64,000 nucleotides of DNA from Candidatus Contendibacter sp. (GCA_029624765.1 JARSSO010000022.1:29246-93245), one strand, 5' to 3'; positions 19,092-28,392 are shown, counted from the first letter of the stretch. Numbers and translations: made by a program. The notes: generated by a model not told the origin, from the sequence alone.

Positions 19092-20252
19092 ATGAGAAAA
19101 GCATTGTCCCTGTTGTTGTTTTCGGTGCTGGTTTCCCTGGGCGTCACCGCCTGGGGCGCCGGGAAAACCATCAAGCTGGGCGTGATCGCCGAGCTGACCG
19201 GCGACATGCCGGCCGTGGGAACATCCTGCAAGAACGCCGCCGAGATGGCGGTCAAGGAGGTCAACGCCGCCGGTGGCTTGCAGGTCGGCAAGGAAAAGAT
19301 GAAAGTGGAACTGGTGGTCGAAGACAACGCCGGCAAGGCCGACCAGTCCGCCGCCGCCGCCCAGAAGCTGATCACCCAGGATGCGGTGCTCGCCATCGTC
19401 GGTCCCAACGCCAGCCGCTACGCCATTCCCGCCTCGGAGATCGCCGAGAGCGAAAAGACGGTGCTGATCACGCCCTGGTCCACCAATCCCAAGACCACGC
19501 TCGACGCGACCACCAACAAGCCCAAGAAATACGTGTTCCGGGCCTGCTTCATCGATCCTTTTCAGGGTGGGGTGCTGGCCAAGTTCGCGTTGGAAAACCT
19601 GAAGGCCAAGAAAGCCGCCGTGCTCTACGACGTGGCGTCCGACTACAACAAGGGCATCGCCGAGGTGTTCAAGGCCAATTATGAAAAGCTGGGCGGCAAG
19701 ATCGTGGCCTTCGAGACCTACACCACCAACGACAAGGATTTCTCGGCGCAGTTGACCAAGATCAAGGACGCCAAGCCCGACGTGATCTTCCTGCCCAACT
19801 ACTACAGCGAAGTGCCGCTGCAAGTACAACAGGCCAAGCGGCTGGGCATCACCGCGCCCTTCATCGGCAGCGACTCCTGGGGCAGCAACGAACTGCTCAC
19901 CCTTGGCGGCGCCGACCTGAACGGCTACTACTTCAGCACCCACTACGCCGCCGACAACGCCGCGCCGGTCGCCAAGAAGTTCATCGCGGACTATGAGAAG
20001 GCCTACGGAACGAAGCCGGACGACGTGGCCGCGCTGACCTACGACGCCTTCGGTTTGCTGTTCGACTCGATCCAAAGCGCCGGCAAGGCCGACCGCGAAG
20101 CGGTCCGCGCCGCGCTGGCCACCCTGCCGACCTACAAGGGCGTCACCGGCGACATGAAATTCCAGGCCGATTCGCGCGACCCGATCAAGAGCGCCGTCAT
20201 CCTGCAAATCAAGGACGGCAAGTTCGCCTATTACACCAACGCCAATCCTTGA
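19092..20252 (+). CDS. livK: Branched-chain amino acid ABC transporter, periplasmic substrate-binding protein
   Basis: A 386-residue periplasmic binding protein of the Leu/Ile/Val family. The signal peptide (1-23) ends at WGA before GKTIKLGVIAELTGD. The family core includes VVEDNAGKADQSAAAAQKLI, VLAIVGPNASRYAIPASEIAE and DVIFLPNYYSEVPLQVQQAK. An ATG at 19092 preceded by AGAGGAAA is the start; an in-frame codon at 19011 would bury the signal peptide. It is the first gene of a complete livKHMGF set, and a strong terminator follows it, which would make it more abundant than the membrane components. The ligand could be any branched-chain or related amino acid or amide. Confidence 0.93.
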   Translation: MRKALSLLLFSVLVSLGVTAWGAGKTIKLGVIAELTGDMPAVGTSCKNAAEMAVKEVNAAGGLQVGKEKMKVELVVEDNAGKADQSAAAAQKLITQDAVLAIVGPNASRYAIPASEIAESEKTVLITPWSTNPKTTLDATTNKPKKYVFRACFIDPFQGGVLAKFALENLKAKKAAVLYDVASDYNKGIAEVFKANYEKLGGKIVAFETYTTNDKDFSAQLTKIKDAKPDVIFLPNYYSEVPLQVQQAKRLGITAPFIGSDSWGSNELLTLGGADLNGYYFSTHYAADNAAPVAKKFIADYEKAYGTKPDDVAALTYDAFGLLFDSIQSAGKADREAVRAALATLPTYKGVTGDMKFQADSRDPIKSAVILQIKDGKFAYYTNANP

Positions 20253-20287
20253 CGAAATCGGTTGAGGACAATGGCTTGACGTAACGC

Positions 20288-20318
20288 AAGGGCGGTCCGG
20301 CGGACCGCCCTTCTTCTT
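20288..20318 (+). terminator. Intra-operon terminator after livK
   Basis: An 11-bp stem, AAGGGCGGTCC (20288-20298) with GGACCGCCCTT (20302-20312), a 3-nt loop and a pyrimidine/T-rich tail to 20318. It lies between livK and livH, a common arrangement that allows partial read-through so that the binding protein is made in excess. Confidence 0.75.
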
Positions 20319-20345
20319 GCAACCGCGCCGCCGCGAGTCACGATC

Positions 20346-21233
20346 TTGAGCGAAGGCATCGTCTACTGGCTGCAACAGACCCTGAACGCCCTGCAACTGG
20401 GCAGCATCTACGCCCTCATCGCCCTGGGCTACACCATGGTCTACGGCATTCTGACCATGATCAATTTCGCGCATGGCGACGTGTTCATGATCGGGGCCTT
20501 TTTCTGTTTCCTGGCCGCCGTGTTCCTCGGTCTGCCCTTCGCGCCCACGCTGTTGCTGGCTATGGTGGGCGCCGCGCTGCTGGGGGTAACCATCGAGCGC
20601 CTGGCCTACAAGCCCTTGCGGCATGCCCCCCGGGTTTCGGCCATCATCACTGCCCTGGGCGTGGGTATCTTTCTGGAAAACTTCACCCTGGCGCTGGCGC
20701 CCTATCCCAAGAACATTCCCCCCCTGCTCGAACACGTCACCTGGAATCTGGGAGGGGTGTCCTTGTCTTCCCTGCAGGTCATCATCATCCTGCTGTCGCT
20801 GGGATTGATGTTCCTGCTCGATTACGTGGTCCACCGCACTCCGGTGGGCATGGCGATGCGGGCCATTTCCTGGGACAAGACCTTCGTGCCGCTGATGGGG
20901 GTGCCGCTGGATCTCATCATCTCGGTCACCTTCGCCATCGGCGCGGGCCTGGCCGGCGCGGCGGGCACCATGTACGCGCTCGCCTATCCGGTCATCGACC
21001 CCTACATGGGCATCATGGTGGGCTGGAAGGCGTTCATCTCCGCCGTGGTGGGCGGGATCGGCAACATTCGCGGGGCGATGATCGGCGCCTTCATCCTGGG
21101 CGGCGTGGAGATCATGGTCACGGCTTTCTTTCCCTCGACCTACCGGGATTTCGTCGCCTTCACCCTGCTGATGCTGTTGATCCTGGTGCGGCCCTACGGC
21201 ATCTTGGGCAAGCCACGGACACAAAAAGTATGA
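20346..21233 (+). CDS. livH: Branched-chain amino acid ABC transporter permease LivH
   Basis: A 295-residue inner-membrane permease with about eight hydrophobic segments. Family motifs are LNALQLGSIYALIALGYTMV, INFAHGDVFMIGAF and the EAA-like loop around GWKAFISAVVGGIGNIRGAM. The start appears to be TTG at 20346; no in-frame ATG gives the conserved N-terminus. The stop overlaps livM by 4 bases (ATGA), implying translational coupling. Confidence 0.93.
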   Translation: MSEGIVYWLQQTLNALQLGSIYALIALGYTMVYGILTMINFAHGDVFMIGAFFCFLAAVFLGLPFAPTLLLAMVGAALLGVTIERLAYKPLRHAPRVSAIITALGVGIFLENFTLALAPYPKNIPPLLEHVTWNLGGVSLSSLQVIIILLSLGLMFLLDYVVHRTPVGMAMRAISWDKTFVPLMGVPLDLIISVTFAIGAGLAGAAGTMYALAYPVIDPYMGIMVGWKAFISAVVGGIGNIRGAMIGAFILGGVEIMVTAFFPSTYRDFVAFTLLMLLILVRPYGILGKPRTQKV

Positions 21234-22402
21234 AGACGCGGTGGAGCGTGGGTTGGGAATGGTTGATGGCGCAGCGCTGGTTGTTGCCGGTGCTGGTCGC
21301 GGTCGGGTTCGTCCTGGCCTTCGCCATCGAATACGACCTGTTCAACAACGAGTACGTTCGGGGGGTGGCGATGTCCGTCGGAATCCCCGAATACACCCTC
21401 GAATACACCCTGTTCAACAAATACGTCCAGTTGGTGATGATGTACGTCGGGATCAACATCATCCTGACGGTCAGCCTGAACCTGGTGAACGGCTACATGG
21501 GCGAGTTTTCCCTGGCCCACGCCGGCTTCATGGCGGTCGGGGCCTACACCGCCGCCCTGCTGACCCAGAAGGTATTGCCGGTGGCGGCCTATCCGGGGCT
21601 GTTTCCGTTGGCGGTGCTGGCCGGTGGGCTGATGGCGGCGGCGCTGGGGCTGATCGTGGCGGTGCCGTCGTTCAAGGTGCGCGGCGACTATCTGGCGATC
21701 ATCACCCTGGCCTTCCTGATGATCGTCAAGTCGGTGATCGAGAACATCGACACCATCGGTGGCCCGCGCGGCATTCCCGGCATCAAGAAGCTGACCACGC
21801 TGCCCTGGGTGTTTTTCTGGGTGGTGGTGTCGGTCTGGGTGGTGCGCAACTTCGTCTATTCCAAGTACGGGCGCGGTGTATTGTCGATCCGCGAGGACGA
21901 GATCGCCAGCGATCTGATGAGCGTCAACACCCGGCGGGTAAAGTTTCTGGCGTTCATGGTGTCGTCCTTTTTCGCCGGTATCGCTGGAGCGTTGTTTGCC
22001 CATCTGTTGCAGTTCATCAGTCCCCGAGTGTTTGACATCATCAAGACCACCGACGTGCTGATCATGGTCTATCTGGGCGGCATTGCGTCCATCGGCGGTT
22101 CGATCCTGGGCGCGACGGTGTACACCGTGCTGCTGGAACTGCTGCGGCCATCGACCGTGGCGGCGATGCTGGCCTGGTTGCCGGCGGTGGCGCTCGATCC
22201 GCTCAACGAATATTTCATCCGCCATCTGGGCGTCTGGCGGATGGTGATCATGCCGTTGCTGTTGGTGCTGGTGATGCTCTACTGGCCGCGCGGGATCATG
22301 GGTCTGCGCGAGTTCCGCTGGTTCATCCCCAGGCGGGATCTGGAGGCGCACCACCGCCAACACGCGCATGGAGGAAGCCATGGCGCTGCTCACGGCCACT
22401 AG
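21230..22402 (+). CDS. livM: Branched-chain amino acid ABC transporter permease LivM
   Basis: A 390-residue inner-membrane permease, partner of LivH. It has the conserved NLVNGYMGEFSLAHAGFMAVGAY, VPSFKVRGDYLAIITLAF and the cytoplasmic-loop signature around SVNTRRVKFLAFMVSSFFAG. The N-terminal region contains an internal near-duplication (EYDLFNNEYV... and EYTLFNKYV..., ending SVGI / YVGI) that lengthens the segment before the first conserved helix. The C-terminus ends in a His-rich tail ([17 protein letters not shown]) overlapping livG. Confidence 0.93.
   Translation: MKTRWSVGWEWLMAQRWLLPVLVAVGFVLAFAIEYDLFNNEYVRGVAMSVGIPEYTLEYTLFNKYVQLVMMYVGINIILTVSLNLVNGYMGEFSLAHAGFMAVGAYTAALLTQKVLPVAAYPGLFPLAVLAGGLMAAALGLIVAVPSFKVRGDYLAIITLAFLMIVKSVIENIDTIGGPRGIPGIKKLTTLPWVFFWVVVSVWVVRNFVYSKYGRGVLSIREDEIASDLMSVNTRRVKFLAFMVSSFFAGIAGALFAHLLQFISPRVFDIIKTTDVLIMVYLGGIASIGGSILGATVYTVLLELLRPSTVAAMLAWLPAVALDPLNEYFIRHLGVWRMVIMPLLLVLVMLYWPRGIMGLREFRWFIPRRDLEAHHRQHAHGGSHGAAHGH
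21329..21454 (+). repeat. Internal near-duplication within livM
   Basis: A segment of about 55 bases beginning GAATACGACCTGTTCAACAA at 21329 is repeated, diverged, from 21401 (GAATACACCCTGTTCAACAA) to about 21454. A 12-bp tandem copy of GAATACACCCT also occurs at 21389 and 21401. The reading frame is kept. It looks like a local slippage or tandem duplication fixed in the N-terminal region of LivM. Confidence 0.6.
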
Positions 22403-23150
22403 GGTCAGGCACTACTTCGGCGGTCTCTGCGCGGTCTCCGACTTCAACCTGGACCTGCAAGCCGGCGAACTGGTCGGCATCATTGGCCCCAACGGCGCGG
22501 GCAAGACCACGGTGTTCAACCTGATCACCGGCGTTTATCGGGCCAGCGAGGGCAGCATCCGGCTCCGGGACACCGAACTGGTGGGCAAGACCCCGCATCA
22601 GATCACGGCGCTGCGGGTCGGCCGCACGTTCCAGAACATCCGGTTGTTCCGGGATTTGTCGGTGCTGGACAACGTGCGCATCGCCCACTACGCCCAGGTT
22701 CGCTACGGTCCGCTGGAGGCATTGCTGCACCTGGGCCGCTATCGCCGCGAGGAGCAGCGCATCGTCGAAAACTCCCGGCGGCTGCTGAGCATTTTCAAGC
22801 TGGATCATCTGGCCGGCGAGACCGCCAAGAATCTGCCCTACGGCTCGCAGCGGCGGCTGGAAATCGCCCGCGCCCTGGCCATCGGCCCGGAATTGTTGCT
22901 GCTGGACGAACCGGCGGCGGGGATGAACCCGAACGAGATCGATCAATTGATGGAATTCATTCAGTGGATTCGCCGGGAATTCCAGCTCACCATTCTGCTG
23001 ATCGAGCACCAGATGAAGCTGGTGATGGGCATCTGCGAGCGGATCAAGGTACTGGACTTCGGCGAGACCCTCGCCGAGGGGCCGCCGGAGGCGATCCAGA
23101 GCAATCCCAAGGTGTTGGAGGCTTACCTGGGCGAGGGGCCGGTCGGATGA
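22380..23150 (+). CDS. livG: Branched-chain amino acid ABC transporter ATP-binding protein LivG
   Basis: A 256-residue ABC ATPase. Walker A is at 36-43 (GPNGAGKT), the signature region reads [16 protein letters not shown], and Walker B is [12 protein letters not shown] with the LivG/LptB-type continuation, then the switch region [13 protein letters not shown]. The ATG at 22380 has GGAGG 5 bases upstream and is preferred to the ATG at 22368. The gene starts inside the 3' end of livM (23-base overlap) and overlaps livF by 4 bases. Confidence 0.93.
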   Translation: MALLTATRVRHYFGGLCAVSDFNLDLQAGELVGIIGPNGAGKTTVFNLITGVYRASEGSIRLRDTELVGKTPHQITALRVGRTFQNIRLFRDLSVLDNVRIAHYAQVRYGPLEALLHLGRYRREEQRIVENSRRLLSIFKLDHLAGETAKNLPYGSQRRLEIARALAIGPELLLLDEPAAGMNPNEIDQLMEFIQWIRREFQLTILLIEHQMKLVMGICERIKVLDFGETLAEGPPEAIQSNPKVLEAYLGEGPVG

Positions 23151-23881
23151 GCGACGGAACGGGTGGATTCGAGGACATTCAACTGGAAGCACGCGACCTG
23201 GAGGTTCATTACGACGGGATCCGGGCGCTGCATGGCGTTTCCTTTACCGTGCTCCGGGGCGAGATCGTCACCTTGATCGGCGCCAACGGCGCGGGCAAGA
23301 CCTCGATTCTGCGGGCGATTTCGGGTCTGATCCCCTACGGTGGCGCCGTGGTGTTCGAGGGCCGGGATCTCAAGCGGGTGTCGGCGCACCGGATCGTCGG
23401 GCTGGGCATCGCGCATGTGCCGGAGGGCCGGGGTATCTTCGGCAATCTGACGGTATTGGAGAACCTGCGCCTGGCCACCTGGCAACGCACGGACAAGGGC
23501 GAGATCGCGGCCGACTACGACCGGGTGTTCACGATCTTTCCGCGGCTCAGGGAGCGCCAGCGTCAGCTGGGCGGAACCTTGTCCGGGGGTGAACAGCAGA
23601 TGCTGGCGGTGGGGCGGGCGTTGATGAGCCGGGGCCGACTGCTGCTGCTGGACGAGCCGTCGATGGGGCTGTCGCCGCGGCTGGTTCAGGACATCTTCCG
23701 GGTGATCGAGGACATCAATCGATCTGGAACCACCGTTCTGCTGGTGGAACAGAACGCCAACATGGCCTTGCGGATCGCGTCCCGCGCCTACGTCCTGGAG
23801 ACCGGCGGCGTCATCCTGTCCGGCGCTGGCCGCGATCTGCTGGGCGATCCCCGCGTCAAGGAAGCCTATCTGGGCGCGTAG
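23147..23881 (+). CDS. livF: Branched-chain amino acid ABC transporter ATP-binding protein LivF
   Basis: A 244-residue ABC ATPase, the second nucleotide-binding subunit. Walker A is at 45-52 (GANGAGKT), the signature is TLSGGEQQMLAVGRAL, Walker B is LLLLDEPSMGLSP, and the switch His region is replaced by VLLVEQNANMAL as usual in LivF. The ATGA overlap with livG fixes the start. It ends the operon 19 bases from the convergent kinase gene. Confidence 0.93.
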   Translation: MSDGTGGFEDIQLEARDLEVHYDGIRALHGVSFTVLRGEIVTLIGANGAGKTSILRAISGLIPYGGAVVFEGRDLKRVSAHRIVGLGIAHVPEGRGIFGNLTVLENLRLATWQRTDKGEIAADYDRVFTIFPRLRERQRQLGGTLSGGEQQMLAVGRALMSRGRLLLLDEPSMGLSPRLVQDIFRVIEDINRSGTTVLLVEQNANMALRIASRAYVLETGGVILSGAGRDLLGDPRVKEAYLGA

Positions 23882-23900
23882 CCGGCTGGGCGCATGGGTT

Positions 23901-26522
23901 TCAGAGTGTCCCGCCCGGTTCTTCCAGAATGACGCGGAACCCGGTCATCGCGTCGCGGTAGTCGGGTTTGCGCGCCAGGCGCTTGGCCACGCGCAGATCG
24001 CCGGCGCCGTTGTTCCACGAGCCCCCGCGAACGACGCGTTGCCCTTCGTTGGGCCGCAAGGTCGAACAGCGCTGTTCGTCGCCGTTGTAGGTTGGATTGT
24101 AGTCCGAGCAGGTCCATTCCCAGGCGTTGCCGATCATGTCGCGCAGGCCCAGGGCGCTGGGTAGATAGCTGCCGACGGGCGCGGTGACCGCGTGGCCGTC
24201 GTCCAGATTGCCCATGGACGCGCCGGTCGGATCGTTGCGGTCGGAGAAGTTGGCCTGGCGGGGGTCGATGTCGTTGCCCCAGGGGTACCGGGTCGTTGCG
24301 CCGGCCCGGGCGGCGTACTCCCACTCGGCCTCGGTGGGCAGCCGGAAACGCTGGCCGGAGCCCGCTTCCCAGGACAGCCATTCGGCGAAGGCCCGCGCGT
24401 CGTCCCAGGTAAGGTTGACGGCGGGCTGGGCGTCGTCGTTCAGGGAACGACCCTGGAAGGAACCGCTGTTGTGGGCCGACCGGAAGCGACGGAATTGACG
24501 GTTGCTGATCTCGTTCCTGCCCATCCAGAAGCCCTTGACGCAAACCTCGTGAGGGGTTTCGTCGCGGCCGCGATCCCGTTCGGTGGAGGGACTGCCCATG
24601 TTGAAGCAGCCTCCCTCGATCCAGCTTAGCTCAAGGCCGATGGTGTTCTCGGTCCGGGTCTTGAGGGTAGTGGGCCGTTCGGCGGTGGCCAGTTCGGCCC
24701 GGACGGCGGCCAGCGCCGGGTGGTTGGGATCGATGGCCGCCGCCCGCTCCAAAGAGTTGGCGGCCAGTGTCCAGTTTTTCAGGGTGATGGCGTTGCGGGC
24801 CTGGTCGAGATGGCGGGTGACTTCCACCGCGCGATTCTGGGCGGCTTCCTGGGCCAGACGGGCTGCTTCCTCCTCTTGCTGGCGTTGTTGCAGCGCCGCT
24901 GCTTCCTGCTGGCGTTGCTCTTGCAGGGTGTCGTAATACTGGTAGGCGAGCAGACCGGCGCCCGATAACCCCGCGACCGCGAAGACCGTAACCAGAATGC
25001 GCATCCATTGGACGGGCGGCGCTTCGATGATGGCCGGCCGGTCCGAAACCTCGCGATCCGTTACCGGTGGGGGAGGCGGTTGAGATGGCGTCAGCGTGGA
25101 GCGGGCGCTCAGCGTCCCGTCGCGGCGGACGGTGGAAACTTTCCGGAGATGCTCCAGCGCCGATTGAGGGGAACGCTTGAGCAAGGATTCCGAAGGCCCG
25201 GTCGTGGCGGAGGATGGTTCGGTGCCAGGCGCGGGTTTTTCCGGAGAGGATGCCGGTGGGGGCGTCAGCTCGTCCAGATGCTCCCAGATGTTTTCCAGGA
25301 GCGGCAGGGAACCGCCATCGGCATCGTCGACCAGTGGGGTTGAGCGCGAAACGAGGTCGAGCGAAGGGAGCGCGTCATGCGGTTCGCGGACGTCGGATTT
25401 CCGCCTGGGTTGGCTCGCGCCGACGGCGGGAGGCTTCCCGGCGGCGCGCTGGGAAGGACGCGATGGCGTGCTTGGCCATTCCCTGGGTCTGGATCGCGGC
25501 GTCGAGGGGCGCCGATCCTCGCCTTCGGGCCAGGCGACGCGCAGCGAAGGCGCTGGCGCTTGCTCCAGCAGATCGGCGGCCAGCGGCGGGACTTGAGAGA
25601 AATCAGCACGGTTGTCGGCCCGGTCGGCGGTCTGCAGGGCTTCCCGCATCGCGGCCATGGTCTGAAATCGTTCCTCGGGCCGGACGGCGATGGCCTGATC
25701 GACCACGCGCAGCAAGCCATGCGAGTACAACCCGGCACCGACTTCGACGGCGGGCTGCACCGGATCCTTGAGCACCCGGCCGGGTGCCTCGATCGGCGGT
25801 GTACCGGTGATGCAACGATACAACACCGCGCCAATGGCGTAGATGTCGGTCCAGGGGCCATAGTCCTCGCCGACCGTGACGTACTGTTCGATGGGGGAAT
25901 AGCCGGGGGTGACCACGCTGGTGACGCTGCGGGTGCGCCGACCCAGCGCCTGGCGGGCGGCGCCGAAGTCGATCAGGATGACCCGATTGCTGCTGGCGCG
26001 AATGTAGAGATTGCTGGGCTTGATGTCCCGGTGCAGGTAGCCTTGGGCATGGACGGCTTCCAGGGCCGGCATCACGTCGTTCAGGATGCGGCGCAGTTCC
26101 GGTTCGGGCAGGATGCCGCCCCGCTGCAAGGTGGCGCTGAGGGATTCGCCTTCTTCGTATTCCATCACGATGTAGGCGGTGCCGTTGGCGGTGAAGTAAT
26201 CCCGCACCCGGACCACGCCGGGATGATTCACCTGCACCAGGATTTTGGCTTCGTCCAGGAAGCGTTGCAGGCCCCATTCGTAGCAGGGCGGTTCGCTGTC
26301 CCGGGCCGGAATCTGGCCCTGGGCATTGGGGCGGACCGTGATGCCGTTGTGATCGCGATAGGCCCACTCGGCGGGAAAATACTCCTTGATGGCGACTTCG
26401 TTCTCGAGCGCTTCGTGGATCGCCTTGTAGGTGATGCCGAAACCGCCGGCGCCCAGAACGCCCTCGATCTGGTAGCGGTGCAGATTGTAGCCCGTGGGTA
26501 GCGCGTTGGTTTCCTCGGTCAT
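23901..26522 (-). CDS. Ser/Thr protein kinase with transmembrane segment and C-terminal formylglycine-enzyme-like (SUMF1) domain
   Basis: An 873-residue fusion. Residues 15-290 are an eukaryote-like kinase: Gly-rich loop GAGGFG at 24-29, Lys46 (VAIKEYFP), HRD at 164-166, DFG at 185-187. A Pro/Ser-rich linker (about 310-500) leads to one membrane segment (about 507-529) and a Gln/Glu/Ala-rich coiled stretch. Residues about 637-870 are an FGE-sulfatase domain (MGSPSTE, EAEWEYAARAG, GNAWEWT, VVRGGSWNN, GFRV). The kinase should be cytoplasmic and the FGE-like domain periplasmic, which suggests an external sensing part. No sulfatase adjoins it. It is 63 bases downstream of a PP2C phosphatase gene on the same strand. 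In type VI secretion a PpkA-type kinase and a PppA-type PP2C act as a pair, but no direct tie to the clpV here is shown. Confidence 0.88.
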   Translation of the reverse strand: MTEETNALPTGYNLHRYQIEGVLGAGGFGITYKAIHEALENEVAIKEYFPAEWAYRDHNGITVRPNAQGQIPARDSEPPCYEWGLQRFLDEAKILVQVNHPGVVRVRDYFTANGTAYIVMEYEEGESLSATLQRGGILPEPELRRILNDVMPALEAVHAQGYLHRDIKPSNLYIRASSNRVILIDFGAARQALGRRTRSVTSVVTPGYSPIEQYVTVGEDYGPWTDIYAIGAVLYRCITGTPPIEAPGRVLKDPVQPAVEVGAGLYSHGLLRVVDQAIAVRPEERFQTMAAMREALQTADRADNRADFSQVPPLAADLLEQAPAPSLRVAWPEGEDRRPSTPRSRPREWPSTPSRPSQRAAGKPPAVGASQPRRKSDVREPHDALPSLDLVSRSTPLVDDADGGSLPLLENIWEHLDELTPPPASSPEKPAPGTEPSSATTGPSESLLKRSPQSALEHLRKVSTVRRDGTLSARSTLTPSQPPPPPVTDREVSDRPAIIEAPPVQWMRILVTVFAVAGLSGAGLLAYQYYDTLQEQRQQEAAALQQRQQEEEAARLAQEAAQNRAVEVTRHLDQARNAITLKNWTLAANSLERAAAIDPNHPALAAVRAELATAERPTTLKTRTENTIGLELSWIEGGCFNMGSPSTERDRGRDETPHEVCVKGFWMGRNEISNRQFRRFRSAHNSGSFQGRSLNDDAQPAVNLTWDDARAFAEWLSWEAGSGQRFRLPTEAEWEYAARAGATTRYPWGNDIDPRQANFSDRNDPTGASMGNLDDGHAVTAPVGSYLPSALGLRDMIGNAWEWTCSDYNPTYNGDEQRCSTLRPNEGQRVVRGGSWNNGAGDLRVAKRLARKPDYRDAMTGFRVILEEPGGTL

Positions 26523-26585
26523 CGGGCTTCCCTTACGGTGGATGAACGCAAACGTGGGCCGGACATGGCGGCGAAATTGGAGGCG

Positions 26586-27410
26586 CTAACGGCGATCGGG
26601 ATTCAGGAGCGACGCGAAGCCCTCGGCCAGTCGTCGCAGCCAGGGCGTCTGGCCGTTGACGGCGGCATCGGCGCGCAACAGGATCAAGGTGGCGTTGTCG
26701 GCGGTCGCTCCGCCGCGCTGGGTGGCCCGCGCGGTCAGGAGCTGAGCGGCGACGGCGGGGTTGTGGGCCTGCGCGGCATCCCAGATCTCGGTCTCGGTCG
26801 TGTGTTCCCAGACGCCATCCGAGCACAGCGCCAACAAGTCGCCCGCCTGGATCGTGATCTGGCCCAGGTCGGGCCTGGGGGGATCCTCGCCGCCCAGGCA
26901 ACGGTACAGGCGGTTTTGAGCTGGATGGGTGGCCATCTCGGATTCGTCGATCTCGCCCAAATCCATCAGCAGTTGCACCGCCGAGTGATCGCGCGTGCGC
27001 ATCAGGCGTTCCCCGGCGCGGAAATGATAGAGGCGACTGTCGCCGATGTTGAGCCAATAGGCCTGGTCGGCTTCGAGCCACGCGATAACGACGGTGCTGC
27101 GGGCGGTTTCCGACCGACTGTTGATCGTCTCGTGCATCCGCTGGCACAACTGCTCAAGCGCGGCGAGGGGATCGTCGCGCAGCGGCGCCGCCGGGTCCTG
27201 GAAGAAGTTGCGGGCTTCATCGACCACGAGCTGCGCGCCCAGCGCCCCGTCGAGATGTCCCCCCATCCCGTCGGCCAGGATGGCCAGCAGCCCTTCCTGG
27301 TCGGGCGACTGGAAAATGCCCCAGCGATCCTGCTGTTCGTGGCGAGCGCCCAACTCGCTGGCGGCGCCCCGGTCCCAGGAATGGATACGGCTCGATGAGT
27401 GGCGCGTCAT
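26586..27410 (-). CDS. PP2C-family Ser/Thr protein phosphatase
   Basis: A 274-residue PPM phosphatase. Metal-binding residues are in HEQQDRWG (Asp28), the hallmark LADGMGGH (47-52), ALCSDGVWEH and the late DNATLILL. No signal peptide or membrane segment is seen, so it should be cytoplasmic. The ATG at 27410 has GGGAG 8 bases upstream; longer frames to 27728 add low-complexity Arg-rich sequence. It precedes the kinase gene and probably reverses its phosphorylations, like PppA/PpkA or Stp/Stk pairs. Confidence 0.88.
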   Translation of the reverse strand: MTRHSSSRIHSWDRGAASELGARHEQQDRWGIFQSPDQEGLLAILADGMGGHLDGALGAQLVVDEARNFFQDPAAPLRDDPLAALEQLCQRMHETINSRSETARSTVVIAWLEADQAYWLNIGDSRLYHFRAGERLMRTRDHSAVQLLMDLGEIDESEMATHPAQNRLYRCLGGEDPPRPDLGQITIQAGDLLALCSDGVWEHTTETEIWDAAQAHNPAVAAQLLTARATQRGGATADNATLILLRADAAVNGQTPWLRRLAEGFASLLNPDRR

Positions 27411-27750
27411 GCGGGCGTCTCCCGCGGACAGGCGGCGGGAACGGCGGCGCCCCGCCGTGGGTTGGCGGCCGCGATGGGCCATGAACGACGGATGGCGCGG
27501 GAACGAATCCGGCCAGCGTGACGGCGGACGTTGCGAGCATATCGCCCGAACATGCGGTTCTCCTCGGCGGCACTCTGCATGGGCATGAGGGTGGTGGTGG
27601 ACGATCCTGACGGCTGGTTGGCGCAAAGGAGCGACGTGGCGGTTTTCTCCGATGATGGCGCGATTATAGGCGACCGGCGATCGAGGATGGACAATCCAGA
27701 ATTCAGGTCGGACCGGCGCGCGGCGCATCCATGCCGGCGAACGGCGGAGG
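27411..27750. other. Intergenic region between PP2C and peroxiredoxin genes
   Basis: 340 bases upstream of the PP2C gene. A 48-codon Arg-rich minus-strand frame (27407-27553) begins after GAGGAG and would overlap the PP2C start, but it has no recognisable content. I see no RNA gene or repeat; the region presumably holds the PP2C-kinase promoter. Confidence 0.4.
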
Positions 27751-28215
27751 CTACAACAGGTTCAGTACTTCCTCGGCATGGTTGGCGCAGTCGGGTTTGT
27801 CGATGATGTGGGCGATGTGCCCGCTCTCGTCGATGATGAAGGTGACGCGGCTGGCCATGCCCAGCAGGTTGATGGCGGCGCCGATCATGCCGCCGCCGCC
27901 GATGGCGCCGTAGGCTTTGCCGATGGCGCCGTCGGTGTCGGCCAGCAGGGGAAAATTGAGCTGGTGCTTGGCGGTGAATCGCTGATGGGATTCGGCGTCC
28001 TGGGTGGAAACGCCGAGGACGGCCGCGCCCCGGTCGCGGATTTCGCCGTTGTGGTCGCGCAGCGAACAGGCCTGTTTGGTGCAGCCGGGGGTATCGTCCA
28101 TCGGATAGAAATACAGTACCAGCTTCCTGCCGAGATAGTCGGACAGCTTGATGATGCGGCCATCGGTGGCGGTGGCGGTGAACATGGGAGCCGGATCGCC
28201 GATTTTCAGTTTCAT
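27751..28215 (-). CDS. bcp: Thioredoxin-dependent peroxiredoxin (Bcp/PrxQ type)
   Basis: A 154-residue peroxiredoxin that reduces H2O2 and organic peroxides with electrons from thioredoxin. The peroxidatic Cys45 lies in DDTPGCTKQAC, and Cys50, five residues later, is the PrxQ-type resolving cysteine. It has FYPMD, ADTDGAIGKAYGA and SRVTFIIDESG as in the family. The insert GGGGMIGAAINLLGM replaces the more usual short loop before the last core strand. The ATG at 28215 follows a GAGAG site. Confidence 0.92.
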   Translation of the reverse strand: MKLKIGDPAPMFTATATDGRIIKLSDYLGRKLVLYFYPMDDTPGCTKQACSLRDHNGEIRDRGAAVLGVSTQDAESHQRFTAKHQLNFPLLADTDGAIGKAYGAIGGGGMIGAAINLLGMASRVTFIIDESGHIAHIIDKPDCANHAEEVLNLL

Positions 28216-28392
28216 CGTTCTACTCTCTCGGGTGGTTGGCAAGGATTTTCGAGACTCTCCGGTCGCGGCGCGGAGGAGTTGGATTTGGGGGCGGAGCCCC
28301 GATGGAGGCAGGGCGCTCGATCCCGGTCTTTGACTTGCCGGTTGTGAAAGGCGCTTCGCCGCTTGGTCAAAAATGGGGGCGATTCATGGAAA

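Noticed and set aside
19074..21224. 716-codon open frame antisense to livK and livH
   Set aside because: It mirrors two certain transporter genes, has no ribosome-binding site or family match, and is of the kind GC-rich coding DNA gives by codon bias. The same applies to long antisense frames over clpV (1707-3677), the acetyl-CoA hydrolase gene (6656-9211) and spoT (60273-62462).
27407..27553. 48-codon Arg-rich frame with a fair ribosome-binding site before the PP2C gene
   Set aside because: There is no recognisable content, and its composition is that expected from a shifted frame in GC-rich DNA. It might be a leader peptide, but nothing supports this.
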